A DNA stretch of 64,000 bases from an uncultured Lachnospiraceae bacterium (GTDB lineage Bacteria > Bacillota > Clostridia > Lachnospirales > Lachnospiraceae): contig CAJKWK010000004.1 in the NCBI GenBank assembly GCA_905203555.1, positions 29,806 through 93,805 of the forward strand, in the 5' to 3' direction. This document shows positions 1-7,989 of the stretch, piece by piece; positions within the stretch are counted from its first letter, which is position 1; each line of letters begins with the position of its first letter. The position numbers were made by a program, and so were the translations under genes. A model generated the notes under the pieces. That model saw nothing but the letters and a program-made list of their open reading frames with translations, made no database searches and was not told where the DNA came from.

Positions 1-585
1 GCTACCATCACGCCAGAATGGGATACATTAGAGAAAAATGAATGTGCCAGGAATTTATCCATATGTTTAGGCTGGTTCGTTGGACACCAAAAAGGAGATG
101 TTATGGAAGCGGAATTGCGGTTGCATCAACAAACGCAGCACGACCTCCCATCAGAATATTATCCCAAGTATAGTTACCATGATCTGGAAGTGGAATTTGT
201 ACACTTACTGGGGAATTGTGCAATGTCTGGACAACAAATGCTATCAGCTTCGTTTCATGGACACGCCATTGAAATACAGGTTAACCCAGAAAGGCAAACA
301 ATCCAAAATGTATCAGTGGACGGAATTGAAGTGTATGACGCCGCTAAGGGAGCGGTTGAACATGAAGGGATTGCTGGACTCATGACGAATGCATTGTGCG
401 AATCCCTTTATAAGGAAGGAATGTATGACTGTGAGCGCACCGTACAGGAATTCGATGAAACATACGGCATTTCCCAATTGAACGAACGAGGAGAGTTTGA
501 CCAGGAACAGGACAGCGGACTGGAAATCAATTGGATGAACGACCTGATGTTTGACCCAATCGGAAAAGAAGAATGGGAACGTTAA
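1..585 (+). CDS. Hypothetical protein, 5' end outside the window
   Basis: The reading frame is already open at base 1 and runs without a stop to 585, so the gene very probably starts upstream of the window. An ATG at 103 preceded by AAAGGAGATG could be an internal start giving 160 residues, but the 34 codons before it read like normal protein (for example GWFVGHQKGDV), so the longer frame is preferred. The product is acidic and soluble with no signal peptide or membrane segment. No family is recognised. A terminator hairpin follows directly at 601. Confidence 0.6.
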   Translation, partial: ATITPEWDTLEKNECARNLSICLGWFVGHQKGDVMEAELRLHQQTQHDLPSEYYPKYSYHDLEVEFVHLLGNCAMSGQQMLSASFHGHAIEIQVNPERQTIQNVSVDGIEVYDAAKGAVEHEGIAGLMTNALCESLYKEGMYDCERTVQEFDETYGISQLNERGEFDQEQDSGLEINWMNDLMFDPIGKEEWER

Positions 586-600
586 TCAGACAAAAAATGG

Positions 601-628
601 GGCAGGAGTATCCTGTCCTTTTTTTGCC
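601..628 (+). terminator. Intrinsic terminator
   Basis: The GGCAGGA / TCCTGTCC hairpin is followed by a run of T and ends the first transcription unit. Confidence 0.7.
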
Positions 629-648
629 AATTTATCGCTAAATAGAGA

Positions 649-661
649 CATAATTAAAGAA
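649..661 (+). promoter_or_regulatory. CATAATT-type promoter box
   Basis: CATAATT at 649-655 is followed by AAAGAAAC and lies 30 nt before the ATG at 685, directly after a terminator. It is a weaker member of the CCATAATT family found across the window. Confidence 0.5.
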
Positions 662-684
662 ACATAAAAAAGGAGAGAACGAAA

Positions 685-1554
685 ATGCAAAAGGACGATC
701 ATCAGATGGTAGTCAATCAAACTGATAGTATTGACTACAATCAACTGGAAACAGATAAAGCGCTGGCGCAAGATCCGGTAGAAATATTACGCAACCGTGC
801 TTCCCAGAAATTAAAACAGATCGGAATTCCGGGAACAAACGACATCCTGAATGCGTTCCATGATAAGGATGACCAGGAACATAGCTTAACCGTTGTGGAT
901 ATCCAACTGAATTACCTGGACCTTACTCAAGAAGAAGTGACGCACAGCAAATCCATCATGCTGACCATGAATCCAGAAGTTATAGTGGAAAAGACAGGGT
1001 CTTACAACACGGTAGCATTGCAGTTCCCAAAGAAGAAATCCGCAGAAATTAACCGGCTGTGGAGTTTGCTCTCTGATTATGGAACTGAAATGGCGCAGTT
1101 TGATGTCAGCGCTGGTGAAATGCCTATCATTAGCGTTACTGTCATTCCAATGACATTAGGCGGACAGTACGGAATGGTAGCTTCCGATCCAATTTTCTAC
1201 CACTTGCAACCATCATCGCCTATGGAGGATTACTGTGATCAAATCAGACTATTGTTCGCACCAGAGTCTGTTATGTTTGTGCGAGATGATTCCTTTAAGA
1301 GTGATGAGGTACTGGCAACTGTTAAAATGGAGCTGGCATCTGAACGCCTCAATGAAGAAGCAATCATTCAGGCGCAGCTGGAAAAAGAAGAGTTTGAAAA
1401 AGAACACGAGAAAGAAATGCAGGAATATAGAGAACATTACCAGCATGGAAAGCATCAGTTTACAGCATCAACAGGCGCAGATGGTACATTTAAAACCGAT
1501 GCTACGCATAAATCAGGTTTTCGGTCTTCCACACAATCAGACCAGAATCAGTAA
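685..1554 (+). CDS. Hypothetical protein with charged C-terminal helix
   Basis: This 289-residue soluble protein has a good ribosome binding site (AAAGGAGAG) 8 nt before the ATG. Residues 1-215 look like a globular alpha/beta domain. Residues about 220-250 form a highly charged Glu/Lys helix (QLEKEEFEKEHEKEMQEYR), probably a coiled coil, and the last 40 residues are polar and probably disordered. No family is recognised. It appears to be a single-gene unit between a terminator/promoter pair at 601-661 and the box at 1601. Confidence 0.7.
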   Translation: MQKDDHQMVVNQTDSIDYNQLETDKALAQDPVEILRNRASQKLKQIGIPGTNDILNAFHDKDDQEHSLTVVDIQLNYLDLTQEEVTHSKSIMLTMNPEVIVEKTGSYNTVALQFPKKKSAEINRLWSLLSDYGTEMAQFDVSAGEMPIISVTVIPMTLGGQYGMVASDPIFYHLQPSSPMEDYCDQIRLLFAPESVMFVRDDSFKSDEVLATVKMELASERLNEEAIIQAQLEKEEFEKEHEKEMQEYREHYQHGKHQFTASTGADGTFKTDATHKSGFRSSTQSDQNQ

Positions 1555-1580
1555 TTTTTTTCATCAATCACAAATATCCA

Positions 1581-1613
1581 TTGACACCATGATTCTATTC
1601 CCATAATTAGGAC
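1581..1613 (+). promoter_or_regulatory. CCATAATT-type promoter box with TTGACA upstream
   Basis: CCATAATT at 1601-1608 is followed by AGGACGAAAA. This copy also has a perfect TTGACA at 1581-1586, 15 nt upstream of CATAAT, which is short for a housekeeping promoter. Confidence 0.6.
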
Positions 1614-1644
1614 GAAAAATTAGAGGCATCCAAAGGAGGAATAC

Positions 1645-1905
1645 ATGATGGATATGGAACTGTTAACAATGATTACCAGAGCGGGGCTGTTATTCAGTGT
1701 TATGTTTTGCATCGGCAATGTCCTTTATACGGAAATTCGTGGTGAAGGATATACTATGAGCAAAGTGATCAGCGGCGCTATTAGACGCAGGAAGCATGCG
1801 AACCCGAAAACAGGGAAACGCTTTTTCTGTTATTTCGATGCAACGGAGAATGGATTTGTTGAACACAGGATTGAAATAGGAGCAAATCGTCATGCAGGAA
1901 AATAA
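1645..1905 (+). CDS. Small membrane-anchored hypothetical protein
   Basis: This 86-residue protein follows CAAAGGAGG. Residues about 7-27 are hydrophobic and could form one membrane helix; the remainder is basic (GAIRRRKHANPKTGKR) and would face the cytoplasm. No family is recognised. It may be co-transcribed with the 52-residue reading frame that follows in the same frame after its stop. Confidence 0.6.
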   Translation: MMDMELLTMITRAGLLFSVMFCIGNVLYTEIRGEGYTMSKVISGAIRRRKHANPKTGKRFFCYFDATENGFVEHRIEIGANRHAGK

Positions 1906-1911
1906 TATCAC

Positions 1912-2070
1912 ATGGATGGAGATGCTCGGAATTGTCGGGAACAGCACATTGAAGTTGCGCGAATGTACGGAAACGGCATTCTAACAGAATCAGAATTGTT
2001 CTCTCTGGTATCAGAAAAAGAAGCAAGAACAATCAAACAGTTTTATCATGGACAAAGAAGATCTCACTAG
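1912..2070 (+). CDS. Small hypothetical protein (52 aa)
   Basis: ATG at 1912 opens 52 codons ending at TAG 2068-2070. The composition is protein-like and helical (EVARMYGNGILTESELFSLV). AGGA lies about 12 nt upstream, so initiation would be weak, or coupled to the gene ending at 1905. A competing 30-codon frame from ATG 1891 looks less like protein. The stop lies inside the terminator at 2056-2082. Confidence 0.45.
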   Translation: MDGDARNCREQHIEVARMYGNGILTESELFSLVSEKEARTIKQFYHGQRRSH

Positions 2071-2084
2071 AGGTCTTCTTTTTT
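2056..2084 (+). terminator. Intrinsic terminator
   Basis: The GAAGATCTC / GAGGTCTTC hairpin is followed by eight T. Confidence 0.75.
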
Positions 2085-2110
2085 TATTCTTGTTTACTTT
2101 CATCTATTCT

Positions 2111-2148
2111 CATAATATTTCTTCATCCAATTCCATAATTTCTTTGAA
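2111..2148 (+). promoter_or_regulatory. Upstream CCATAATT-type box of nrdD
   Basis: CCATAATT is at 2133-2140 followed by TCTTTGAAAC. About 35 bp around it are nearly identical to the region at 5630-5665 before the HD-protein gene (shared ATATTTCTTCATCCAATTCC), so the two are clear paralogous promoters. Confidence 0.6.
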
Positions 2149-2225
2149 ACTACATGAGGCATCGAGCAAAACTGTATGAATCGATAGCCTCCGCTTACAA
2201 AACGGTTTTGTGTTATTTATGACTT

Positions 2226-2243
2226 ATTTGGATATATCCAAAT
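2226..2243 (+). promoter_or_regulatory. Perfect 18-bp palindrome before nrdD
   Basis: ATTTGGATATATCCAAAT is its own reverse complement. It directly abuts the second CCATAATT box (2244-2251), the position expected of an operator. Confidence 0.55.
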
Positions 2244-2251
2244 CCATAATT
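2244..2251 (+). promoter_or_regulatory. CCATAATT-type box proximal to nrdD
   Basis: A second CCATAATT lies between the palindrome and the NrdR-like boxes. As a -10 it would place the start point near 2258, at the first NrdR-like box. Confidence 0.5.
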
Positions 2252-2257
2252 GATATG

Positions 2258-2305
2258 GCACAATATCATGTGTATATCAAAAATAAAATACACAATACCT
2301 AGTTT
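2258..2305 (+). promoter_or_regulatory. Tandem NrdR-like boxes before nrdD
   Basis: GCACAATATCATGTGT (2258-2273) and ACACAATACCTAGTTT (2290-2305) each match the 16-bp NrdR consensus acaCwAtATaTwGtgt at about 13 positions. Their starts are 32 bp apart, the roughly three-turn spacing typical of NrdR box pairs. NrdR is known to repress ribonucleotide reductase genes when dATP is abundant; regulation here is inferred. Confidence 0.7.
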
Positions 2306-2322
2306 ATTATAGGAGGAACACT

Positions 2323-4701
2323 ATGTTAAAAGTAGTAAAACGAAATGGTACCATCGTAGATTTTGATGGAGTGAAAATTGAAAATGCGATCAGGAAAGCA
2401 TTTTCGGCAACATCAGTAAATCTACCCGCAGAATATGTCTTCAACAAAATCATGATGAACATTATGGCAGATCTCAATGGTAAAGTGGTAAACAATACCA
2501 TTCACATTGAAGCAATCCAGGATTCCGTGGAAAAGGTCCTTTCTGAATCAGGGTATTTTGATGTTGCGAAAGCTTATATCATTTACCGTTTGCAGCACCA
2601 GAATATCCGTGCAGTTGCATCCGATGTAATTGATTTTGCGGCCCTGATGGACGGTTATCTGGACAGACTGGATTGGAGAGTTAAAGAAAATTCCACCGTA
2701 TCCTATACGCTTGGAGGATTGATTCTTTCCAATTCTGGCGCCGTGACTGCAAATTATTGGTTGAATAAGATTTATGACAAGGAAATCGCAGACGCACACA
2801 AAAACTGCGAATTCCACATTCATGATCTTTCCATGTTAAGCGGTTACTGTGCAGGCTGGTCCTTAAAGCAGTTAATCCAGACGGGGATTAAGGGAGTCGC
2901 TGGACGAATCGCCTCTGCTCCCGCAGCACATTTAAGTACGCTTTGTAATCAGATGGTAAACTTTCTTGGCATCATGCAGAATGAGTGGGCCGGCGCACAG
3001 GCGTTTTCCAGTTTTGATACCTACCTGGCACCGTTTGTTAAAACAGATCAGTTGACTTACAGGGGGGTCAAACAGGCGATCCAATCCTTTGTGTTTGGTG
3101 TGAACACACCAAGTAGATGGGGGACTCAGGCACCCTTTACCAATGTCACTTTAGACTGGAAAGTTCCTGCTGATCTAAAGGATCTGCCAGCGATCGTTGG
3201 CGGTAAAGAAATGGATTTTACTTATGGTGACTGCCAGGCGGAAATGGATATGATCAACAAAGCATTTATTGAAATCATGATCGAGGGTGATTCTGATGGT
3301 CGTGGTTTCCAGTATCCCATTCCCACTTACTCAATTACAAAAGATTTTGACTGGTCTGAAACTGAAAATAATAAGCTGCTGTTTGAGATGACTGCTAAAT
3401 ACGGCACTCCGTATTTCTCAAATTATATCAATTCCGATATGGAACCATCTGATATCCGCAGCATGTGCTGCCGACTGCGTCTGGATTTAAAGGAGCTTCG
3501 CAGAAAGAACGGTGGTTTTTTCGGTTCCGGTGATTCTACTGGATCTGTAGGTGTGGTAACACTGAACCTGCCGCATATTGCGTATATTTCTGATACAGAA
3601 GAAGAATTCTGGAAGAATCTGGATCACCTAATGGATGTAGCGGCCCGTTCTCTGCATATTAAGCGCAGAACCATTACCAACCTGCTGAATGCTGGTTTAT
3701 ATCCTTATACCAAGGCTTATTTAGGTTCCTTTGATAATCATTTCTCAACGATCGGGCTGTGTGGCGGAAACGAAATGTGTCTGAATGCAAAGTGGCTGGG
3801 ACATGATCTGACTCATAAAGACAGTCAGGATTTTGTAGAAAAGATGTTGAACCATATGAGAGAGCGCCTGGTACAGTATCAGGAAGAATACAAAGCTCTT
3901 TATAACCTGGAGGCAACGCCAGCCGAAAGTACCGCTTACCGTTTTGCAAAACATGATAAAAAGCGATATCCGGATATTATTACAGCAAACGAAAATGGTA
4001 CGCCGTATTATACCAACAGCACCAACCTTCCGGTTGGAAGTACAGAAGATGTGTTTGACGCTTTGGATATTCAGGATCGATTCCAGCCGCTTTACACATC
4101 CGGTACGGTATTCCATACATTCCTTGGCGAAAAATTACCTGACTGGAAGGCGGCAGCCCAGCTGGTAAAAACAATCTGTAGTAATTACAAGTTGCCTTAT
4201 ATCAGTATTTCACCTACCTATTCTGTTTGCATGGAGCATGGTTACCTGGCTGGTGAACACTTTAAGTGCCCGCATTGCGGTGCTGTAACAGAGGTGTACA
4301 GCCGTATTACTGGTTATTATCGTCCGGTTCAGAACTGGAATGATGGAAAAGCACAGGAATTTAAGGACAGACAGACATATGATGTCAGCGGTAAAAATCA
4401 TGCATGCACAAATGGTACTTGCGAAATACCGGCTCAGGAAACATCTGAACAGGAGATAGAAGAACAGCAGACAGTTAACATGCCAATGCTGTTTACAACC
4501 CCTACTTGTCCTAACTGCGCAATCGCCAAGAGATTTTTGGATGAATGTGGTATTGCATATACAATCATTGATGCAACAACAAATCCAGAACTTACCCGTC
4601 AGTATGGCATTATGGCGGCTCCGACTTTAGTAGTCGAAAATCAGAATTTTGCCGGCGCTGGTCCAATCCGTGGCTGGGCACAGGCGCAGAAATCAGAATA
4701 A
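2323..4701 (+). CDS. nrdD: Anaerobic ribonucleoside-triphosphate reductase with fused glutaredoxin-like domain
   Basis: Class III ribonucleotide reductase, which makes dNTPs without oxygen using a glycyl radical. Residues 1-95 are an ATP-cone regulatory domain (VKRNGTIVDFDGVKIENAI). The ten-stranded barrel follows, with a candidate thiyl Cys in HLSTLCNQMVNF. The radical-loop motif RITGYYRPVQNWNDG lies near residue 660, flanked by zinc-site cysteines (CPHCG and CTNGTC). Unusually, residues about 715-792 form a glutaredoxin/thioredoxin-like domain with CPNC and a cis-Pro motif (AAPTLVV), which could reduce the enzyme directly. The start follows TAGGAGG. nrdG is next, after a hairpin. Control by NrdR is suggested by two upstream boxes. 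Confidence 0.95.
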   Translation: MLKVVKRNGTIVDFDGVKIENAIRKAFSATSVNLPAEYVFNKIMMNIMADLNGKVVNNTIHIEAIQDSVEKVLSESGYFDVAKAYIIYRLQHQNIRAVASDVIDFAALMDGYLDRLDWRVKENSTVSYTLGGLILSNSGAVTANYWLNKIYDKEIADAHKNCEFHIHDLSMLSGYCAGWSLKQLIQTGIKGVAGRIASAPAAHLSTLCNQMVNFLGIMQNEWAGAQAFSSFDTYLAPFVKTDQLTYRGVKQAIQSFVFGVNTPSRWGTQAPFTNVTLDWKVPADLKDLPAIVGGKEMDFTYGDCQAEMDMINKAFIEIMIEGDSDGRGFQYPIPTYSITKDFDWSETENNKLLFEMTAKYGTPYFSNYINSDMEPSDIRSMCCRLRLDLKELRRKNGGFFGSGDSTGSVGVVTLNLPHIAYISDTEEEFWKNLDHLMDVAARSLHIKRRTITNLLNAGLYPYTKAYLGSFDNHFSTIGLCGGNEMCLNAKWLGHDLTHKDSQDFVEKMLNHMRERLVQYQEEYKALYNLEATPAESTAYRFAKHDKKRYPDIITANENGTPYYTNSTNLPVGSTEDVFDALDIQDRFQPLYTSGTVFHTFLGEKLPDWKAAAQLVKTICSNYKLPYISISPTYSVCMEHGYLAGEHFKCPHCGAVTEVYSRITGYYRPVQNWNDGKAQEFKDRQTYDVSGKNHACTNGTCEIPAQETSEQEIEEQQTVNMPMLFTTPTCPNCAIAKRFLDECGIAYTIIDATTNPELTRQYGIMAAPTLVVENQNFAGAGPIRGWAQAQKSE

Positions 4702-4709
4702 GCAGTTTT

Positions 4710-4740
4710 ACAGGCGGCGCATTTATGCGCTGCCTGTTTA
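4710..4740 (+). terminator. Hairpin between nrdD and nrdG
   Basis: ACAGGCGGCGCAT pairs with ATGCGCTGCCTGT (one mismatch), followed by only three T and then the nrdG ribosome binding site. It is more likely an attenuator or mRNA-stability hairpin than a full terminator. Confidence 0.5.
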
Positions 4741-4751
4741 AGGAGTGAGTA

Positions 4752-5483
4752 ATGAGAAATTTAAAAATATGTGGTTTACAAAAAACTACTTTACTGGACT
4801 ATCCGGGCCATGTAGCAGCAACTGTATTTATTGGCGGCTGTAATTTCCGATGCCCATTTTGTCATAATGGAGAATTAGTCACAAACATCAATCCGGTCAT
4901 GACAAAATCAGAACTTTTATCGTTTCTAAAAAAACGATCTGGAATATTAAAAGGAGTATGCATCACTGGCGGAGAACCAACATTATATCCCGAAGAATTA
5001 AAAGAACTGATGATGGATATTAAAAATCTTGGGTTTCTTATCAAACTGGATACAAATGGAACCAATCCGGAATTTTTAAGTCAGTGCATTGGTGAAAAAC
5101 TGGTTCATTATGTTGCAATGGATGTAAAAGCTCCATTTTCCGAATATGGAAACGCCTGTGGCATTTCATTGGGAGGACAAAACGAAGCAATAACAGAACA
5201 AGTAATGGAAAGCGTCAGACGATTGAAATGGTTTATGTTATTTGGTATGGTAGACGGTGAATTTCGAACCACATTGGTAAAGGGAATCCATCACCTTGAT
5301 ACCATGTCAGAACTTATTCCTGTTCTGGATGGTGCGAAAAAATATTATTTACAGCAATATGTAGCTTCCAACTTAGTATTGGAACCCAGCGGATTATCTG
5401 CCTTTACAAAGGAAGAAATGGAAGCATGCGCTGATTTGTTCAGGCCATATATTGCAGAAGTTTCAGTGCGTGGAGTTCTTTAA
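4752..5483 (+). CDS. nrdG: Anaerobic ribonucleotide reductase activating protein (radical SAM)
   Basis: This radical SAM activase installs the glycyl radical on NrdD. The [4Fe-4S] motif CNFRCPFC (CX3CX2C) lies near residue 31 and the SAM-binding GGEP motif near residue 75 (CITGGEPTLYPEE). At 243 residues it matches the longer activase subfamily often annotated as NrdG2 or pyruvate-formate-lyase-activating-like. It lies 50 bp after nrdD with GGAGTGAGT before the ATG and ends at a strong terminator, so nrdD-nrdG form one operon. Confidence 0.9.
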   Translation: MRNLKICGLQKTTLLDYPGHVAATVFIGGCNFRCPFCHNGELVTNINPVMTKSELLSFLKKRSGILKGVCITGGEPTLYPEELKELMMDIKNLGFLIKLDTNGTNPEFLSQCIGEKLVHYVAMDVKAPFSEYGNACGISLGGQNEAITEQVMESVRRLKWFMLFGMVDGEFRTTLVKGIHHLDTMSELIPVLDGAKKYYLQQYVASNLVLEPSGLSAFTKEEMEACADLFRPYIAEVSVRGVL

Positions 5484-5506
5484 TCAGATTAAAAAAAATA
5501 CAGTGA

Positions 5507-5537
5507 AAAGCAGTCATGATATATGGCTGTTTTTTTG
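5507..5537 (+). terminator. Intrinsic terminator after nrdG
   Basis: The AGCAGTCAT / ATGGCTGT hairpin is followed by eight T. Confidence 0.75.
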
Positions 5538-5629
5538 TATGCCATTTTGGCATAACGCCACAAAATAGCTTCTGCGGATATGAAAAATCATCTTTTATTG
5601 AGACTTTTGTTTAATAAAAATAACGATAA

Positions 5630-5665
5630 TATTTCTTCATCCAATTCCATAATTCGTTTGAAATA
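5630..5665 (+). promoter_or_regulatory. CCATAATT-type promoter box
   Basis: CCATAATT at 5647-5654 is followed by CGTTTGAAAT and is nearly identical over 35 bp to the box at 2133. It lies 45 nt before the ATG at 5699. Confidence 0.65.
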
Positions 5666-5698
5666 CAGAAAAAGAAATAGAGAAAGGATGGTTAAAAG

Positions 5699-6439
5699 AT
5701 GTATCATGTAGAAAAGATGTATACTTATTTGCGCGGATTCATGGTTGGAGCCGGCATGCAGCAAGGTATCCAGGCATTAAATTTCGCACGGATCAAGCAT
5801 CAGGGGCAGATGCGTAAAGATGGAGAACCCTATATTGTGCATCCGCTTCAAATGGCCTGTTATGCAGCTGTCTTAGGTGTACGGAATGACGAAATTATGG
5901 CTGGGATTCTGTTGCACGATGTCTGCGAGGACTGTGGGGTTCCGGTGGAATTACTGCCTGTAAATGGTCATGTGAAAGAAATTGTAAAACGTCTCACAAT
6001 CCAGCCATGGTCGGAAGAAACAAGAGTAGAAACAAAAGAGCGATGTTTTCAAGAAATACTTGCGTGTAAGGAAGCAGTAATCATCAAAGGATTGGATCGC
6101 TACCATAATATGTCTTCCATGGCAGGTGTACTATCAGATGAAGCAGTTCAGAAAAATATCAGGGAAAATAACGAACTTCTTCTGCCTATGTTAAAACAGG
6201 CAAAAGAGCGATATCCAGAACTGTCAGATATTTTATTCGTTTTACGGACGAATATCAGCAGCGTATCGCGTTCGTTGGAAATGATGCAAAAAATAGAAAA
6301 TAAAGGAGAATGTGATCATGAAAAAAGGAGATTATGTAAGGACACCACGGTTTTTGTGGGTAACAATTCAGGAGGTGTACGAAAGCGGAGAAGAGGCCAG
6401 AGAGGCAGGGTATACCGAGCCGACTCACTACCAAAATGA
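5699..6439 (+). CDS. HD-domain hydrolase, RelA/SpoT-like (p)ppGpp hydrolase family
   Basis: Residues about 25-150 carry an HD-type metal-dependent phosphohydrolase domain like that of SpoT/MESH1: YIVHPLQMA, the LLHDVCEDC HD signature, and KGLDRYHNM. There is no synthetase or TGS domain, so it would be a small alarmone or nucleotide hydrolase. From residue about 199 the frame runs through the next gene and becomes unusually basic. One A fewer in the six-A run at 6288-6293 would end the protein at TAG after CAA AAA. The last 45 residues are therefore suspect. Confidence 0.75.
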   Translation: MYHVEKMYTYLRGFMVGAGMQQGIQALNFARIKHQGQMRKDGEPYIVHPLQMACYAAVLGVRNDEIMAGILLHDVCEDCGVPVELLPVNGHVKEIVKRLTIQPWSEETRVETKERCFQEILACKEAVIIKGLDRYHNMSSMAGVLSDEAVQKNIRENNELLLPMLKQAKERYPELSDILFVLRTNISSVSRSLEMMQKIENKGECDHEKRRLCKDTTVFVGNNSGGVRKRRRGQRGRVYRADSLPK

Positions 6440-6506
6440 TGCATTCGGAATTCTTGGAAAAAGCATTGGAATTAACCGGATGGTGTTTGCGGCGTTTAAA
6501 AAATAG
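6318..6506 (+). CDS. Small hypothetical protein (62 aa)
   Basis: ATG at 6318 follows TAAAGGAG, giving MKKGDYVRTPRFLWVTIQEV. It overlaps the dubious 3' end of the HD-protein frame by about 120 bp, which supports the view that the HD gene really stops near 6295. The sequence looks like a small beta-rich fold. No family is recognised. It is probably co-transcribed with the HD gene. Confidence 0.6.
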   Translation: MKKGDYVRTPRFLWVTIQEVYESGEEAREAGYTEPTHYQNDAFGILGKSIGINRMVFAAFKK

Positions 6507-6542
6507 CACTCATCGACTAAGGTATATTAGAGAGGCAACATA

Positions 6543-6736
6543 ATGAGCAAAAACTCAAGAAGAGGCAAACCAAAGGTATACAGCGGTACCAAACGTCAGA
6601 TGACGGAAAAGAAAGACAATATCTCAACTATGTGCTGCAGAAAGAACGAAAAAAATATGAACAGGATTGTAAATGCGGCGGTGTTAGTGATTGTGGATAT
6701 TACCTAGCATTGCATCACCGTTGGGACGAAGTATAA
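6543..6736 (+). pseudogene. Small Cys-containing protein with probable frameshift
   Basis: ATG 6543, preceded by GAGAGG, opens a frame that reads plausibly for about 20 residues and formally ends at 6707. From about 6605 the protein-like signal moves to the -1 frame, which reads RQYLNYVLQKERKKYEQDC and then CKCGGVSDCGYY before TAA 6734-6736. That frame has no start of its own. The simplest reading is one gene of about 65 residues with a missing base near 6605 (CGGAAAAG). Its function is unknown; the three clustered Cys could bind metal. Confidence 0.45.
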
Positions 6737-6769
6737 GAAAATTATGAAAAGTAACGAGAGGAGAAAAAA

Positions 6770-7189
6770 ATGAGAAAAGAACCAGTTTGGAGCGAAATCA
6801 GAAGCGAGTTTATTAACGAGGAAGGTTTTTTGTGCATTGACGCCTGGAAAACAGCTAATGATGAGGAAGAAGGCAAGGTGATCGCTTATATCGATACGCT
6901 TGGAGGTCGTGTGATCTATGTTGATCCCATGGCCAGAATAGACGAAAATGCTCAAGAGATCATCCTGGCAAAGTCCAGGGAATATCAGAAAGAGCATCCG
7001 TTTAATGTTGATGAACTTGAAGTGCTCGCAAAAGGCGTTGTGAACTTCGAAAGCGAAGAGTCGGCTTCTGATGGATATCAGAATCTGGAAGCGATGGGAT
7101 TTTCCCAGGCTGAGATGAAGTTTTTCGGTTTCGATGTGGATGGAGCATTAAAAGAGTTGGAAAGCGAGTACGAAGGAGGAGAAGAATGA
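6770..7189 (+). CDS. Hypothetical protein with MGF/GF motif
   Basis: This 139-residue acidic protein follows AGAGGAG. Its C-terminal part contains LEAMGFSQAEMKFFGF. A similar motif (LEEMGFSKEEYESLGF) occurs in the protein encoded at 43442-44224, so the two may share a small domain. The stop overlaps the next start (ATGA), implying translational coupling with the DUF1848 gene. No function is recognised. Confidence 0.65.
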   Translation: MRKEPVWSEIRSEFINEEGFLCIDAWKTANDEEEGKVIAYIDTLGGRVIYVDPMARIDENAQEIILAKSREYQKEHPFNVDELEVLAKGVVNFESEESASDGYQNLEAMGFSQAEMKFFGFDVDGALKELESEYEGGEE

Positions 7190-7974
7190 TTATCAGCGCA
7201 AGCAGAAGATGCGATATTCCCAATTATAAAAGCGATTGGTTTTTTGAGGCTTTGAAGACTGGAAAAATTGTTGCACCAATGAATCCATTTCTTTCGCAGT
7301 CCATCTCATTGGCAAAAGAAAACGTAGACTGCTTTGTGTTTTGGACGAAAAATCCGGAACCCATGCTAAAACGCTTGGATGAGCTAAATGGATATCCGTT
7401 TTATTTTCAGTTCACGCTGACGGGGTATTCAAAAAGAATCGAACCAGGAGTCCCGGATAAACACCATATGCTGTCAGTATTTCGTGCGCTTTCCGAAAGA
7501 ACATCACCAAAGCAGGTAATCTGGAGGTATGACCCGATTTTCTTCTCCGACGCTTATACCATGGAATACCATAAAAAAGCATTTCGATCAATCGCAGAAG
7601 TGTTAGAAGGATATACGGAACGGTGTGTCATTTCGTTTATTGACATTTATGGAAAGTTACAATCCAGAGTTGCTCCGTATGGAATACGAAGCCCTCAAAC
7701 CAAGGAAATCATGGAGCTGGCGCAATTTATTTCGGAAACTGCAGAAAAACACAGGATTCAAGTCGAAACCTGCGCAGAACGGGTTGATTTATCCAGGTTT
7801 GAAATTTATCCGACACACTGTATTGATGCGGCTTTAATCAGTCAGTTAACGGGTAAGGATCTAAAGATCCTGAAAGATCCATCACAGCGCGCTGAATGTG
7901 GATGCTGCAAAAGTGTGGACATTGGAAGTTATCATACCTGTAAAAATGGATGTGTGTATTGCTACGCAAATTAA
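7186..7974 (+). CDS. DUF1848 family protein, radical-SAM-like
   Basis: The 262-residue protein matches the DUF1848 pattern: an N-terminal ISASRRCDIP motif, FVFWTKNPEPM near residue 47, VIWRYDPIFF near residue 110, and a C-terminal cysteine cluster ending CKNGCVYCYAN. The CX3CX2C near the C-terminus resembles a radical SAM iron-sulfur motif placed at the opposite end from usual. The substrate is unknown. It overlaps the preceding gene by 4 bp (ATGA), with GAAGGAGGAG as ribosome binding site. Confidence 0.75.
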   Translation: MIISASRRCDIPNYKSDWFFEALKTGKIVAPMNPFLSQSISLAKENVDCFVFWTKNPEPMLKRLDELNGYPFYFQFTLTGYSKRIEPGVPDKHHMLSVFRALSERTSPKQVIWRYDPIFFSDAYTMEYHKKAFRSIAEVLEGYTERCVISFIDIYGKLQSRVAPYGIRSPQTKEIMELAQFISETAEKHRIQVETCAERVDLSRFEIYPTHCIDAALISQLTGKDLKILKDPSQRAECGCCKSVDIGSYHTCKNGCVYCYAN

Positions 7975-7989
7975 AATAAGGGAGAAAAA

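Noticed and set aside
1581..1607. TTGACA as evidence that all CCATAATT boxes are ordinary housekeeping promoters
   Set aside because: Its spacing is 15 nt and no other CCATAATT copy has a comparable -35.
5571..5600. TCTGCGGATATGAAAAATC, similar to the class A upstream box
   Set aside because: The core is altered (GATATG), there is no -10 at 34 nt and no minus-strand gene follows.
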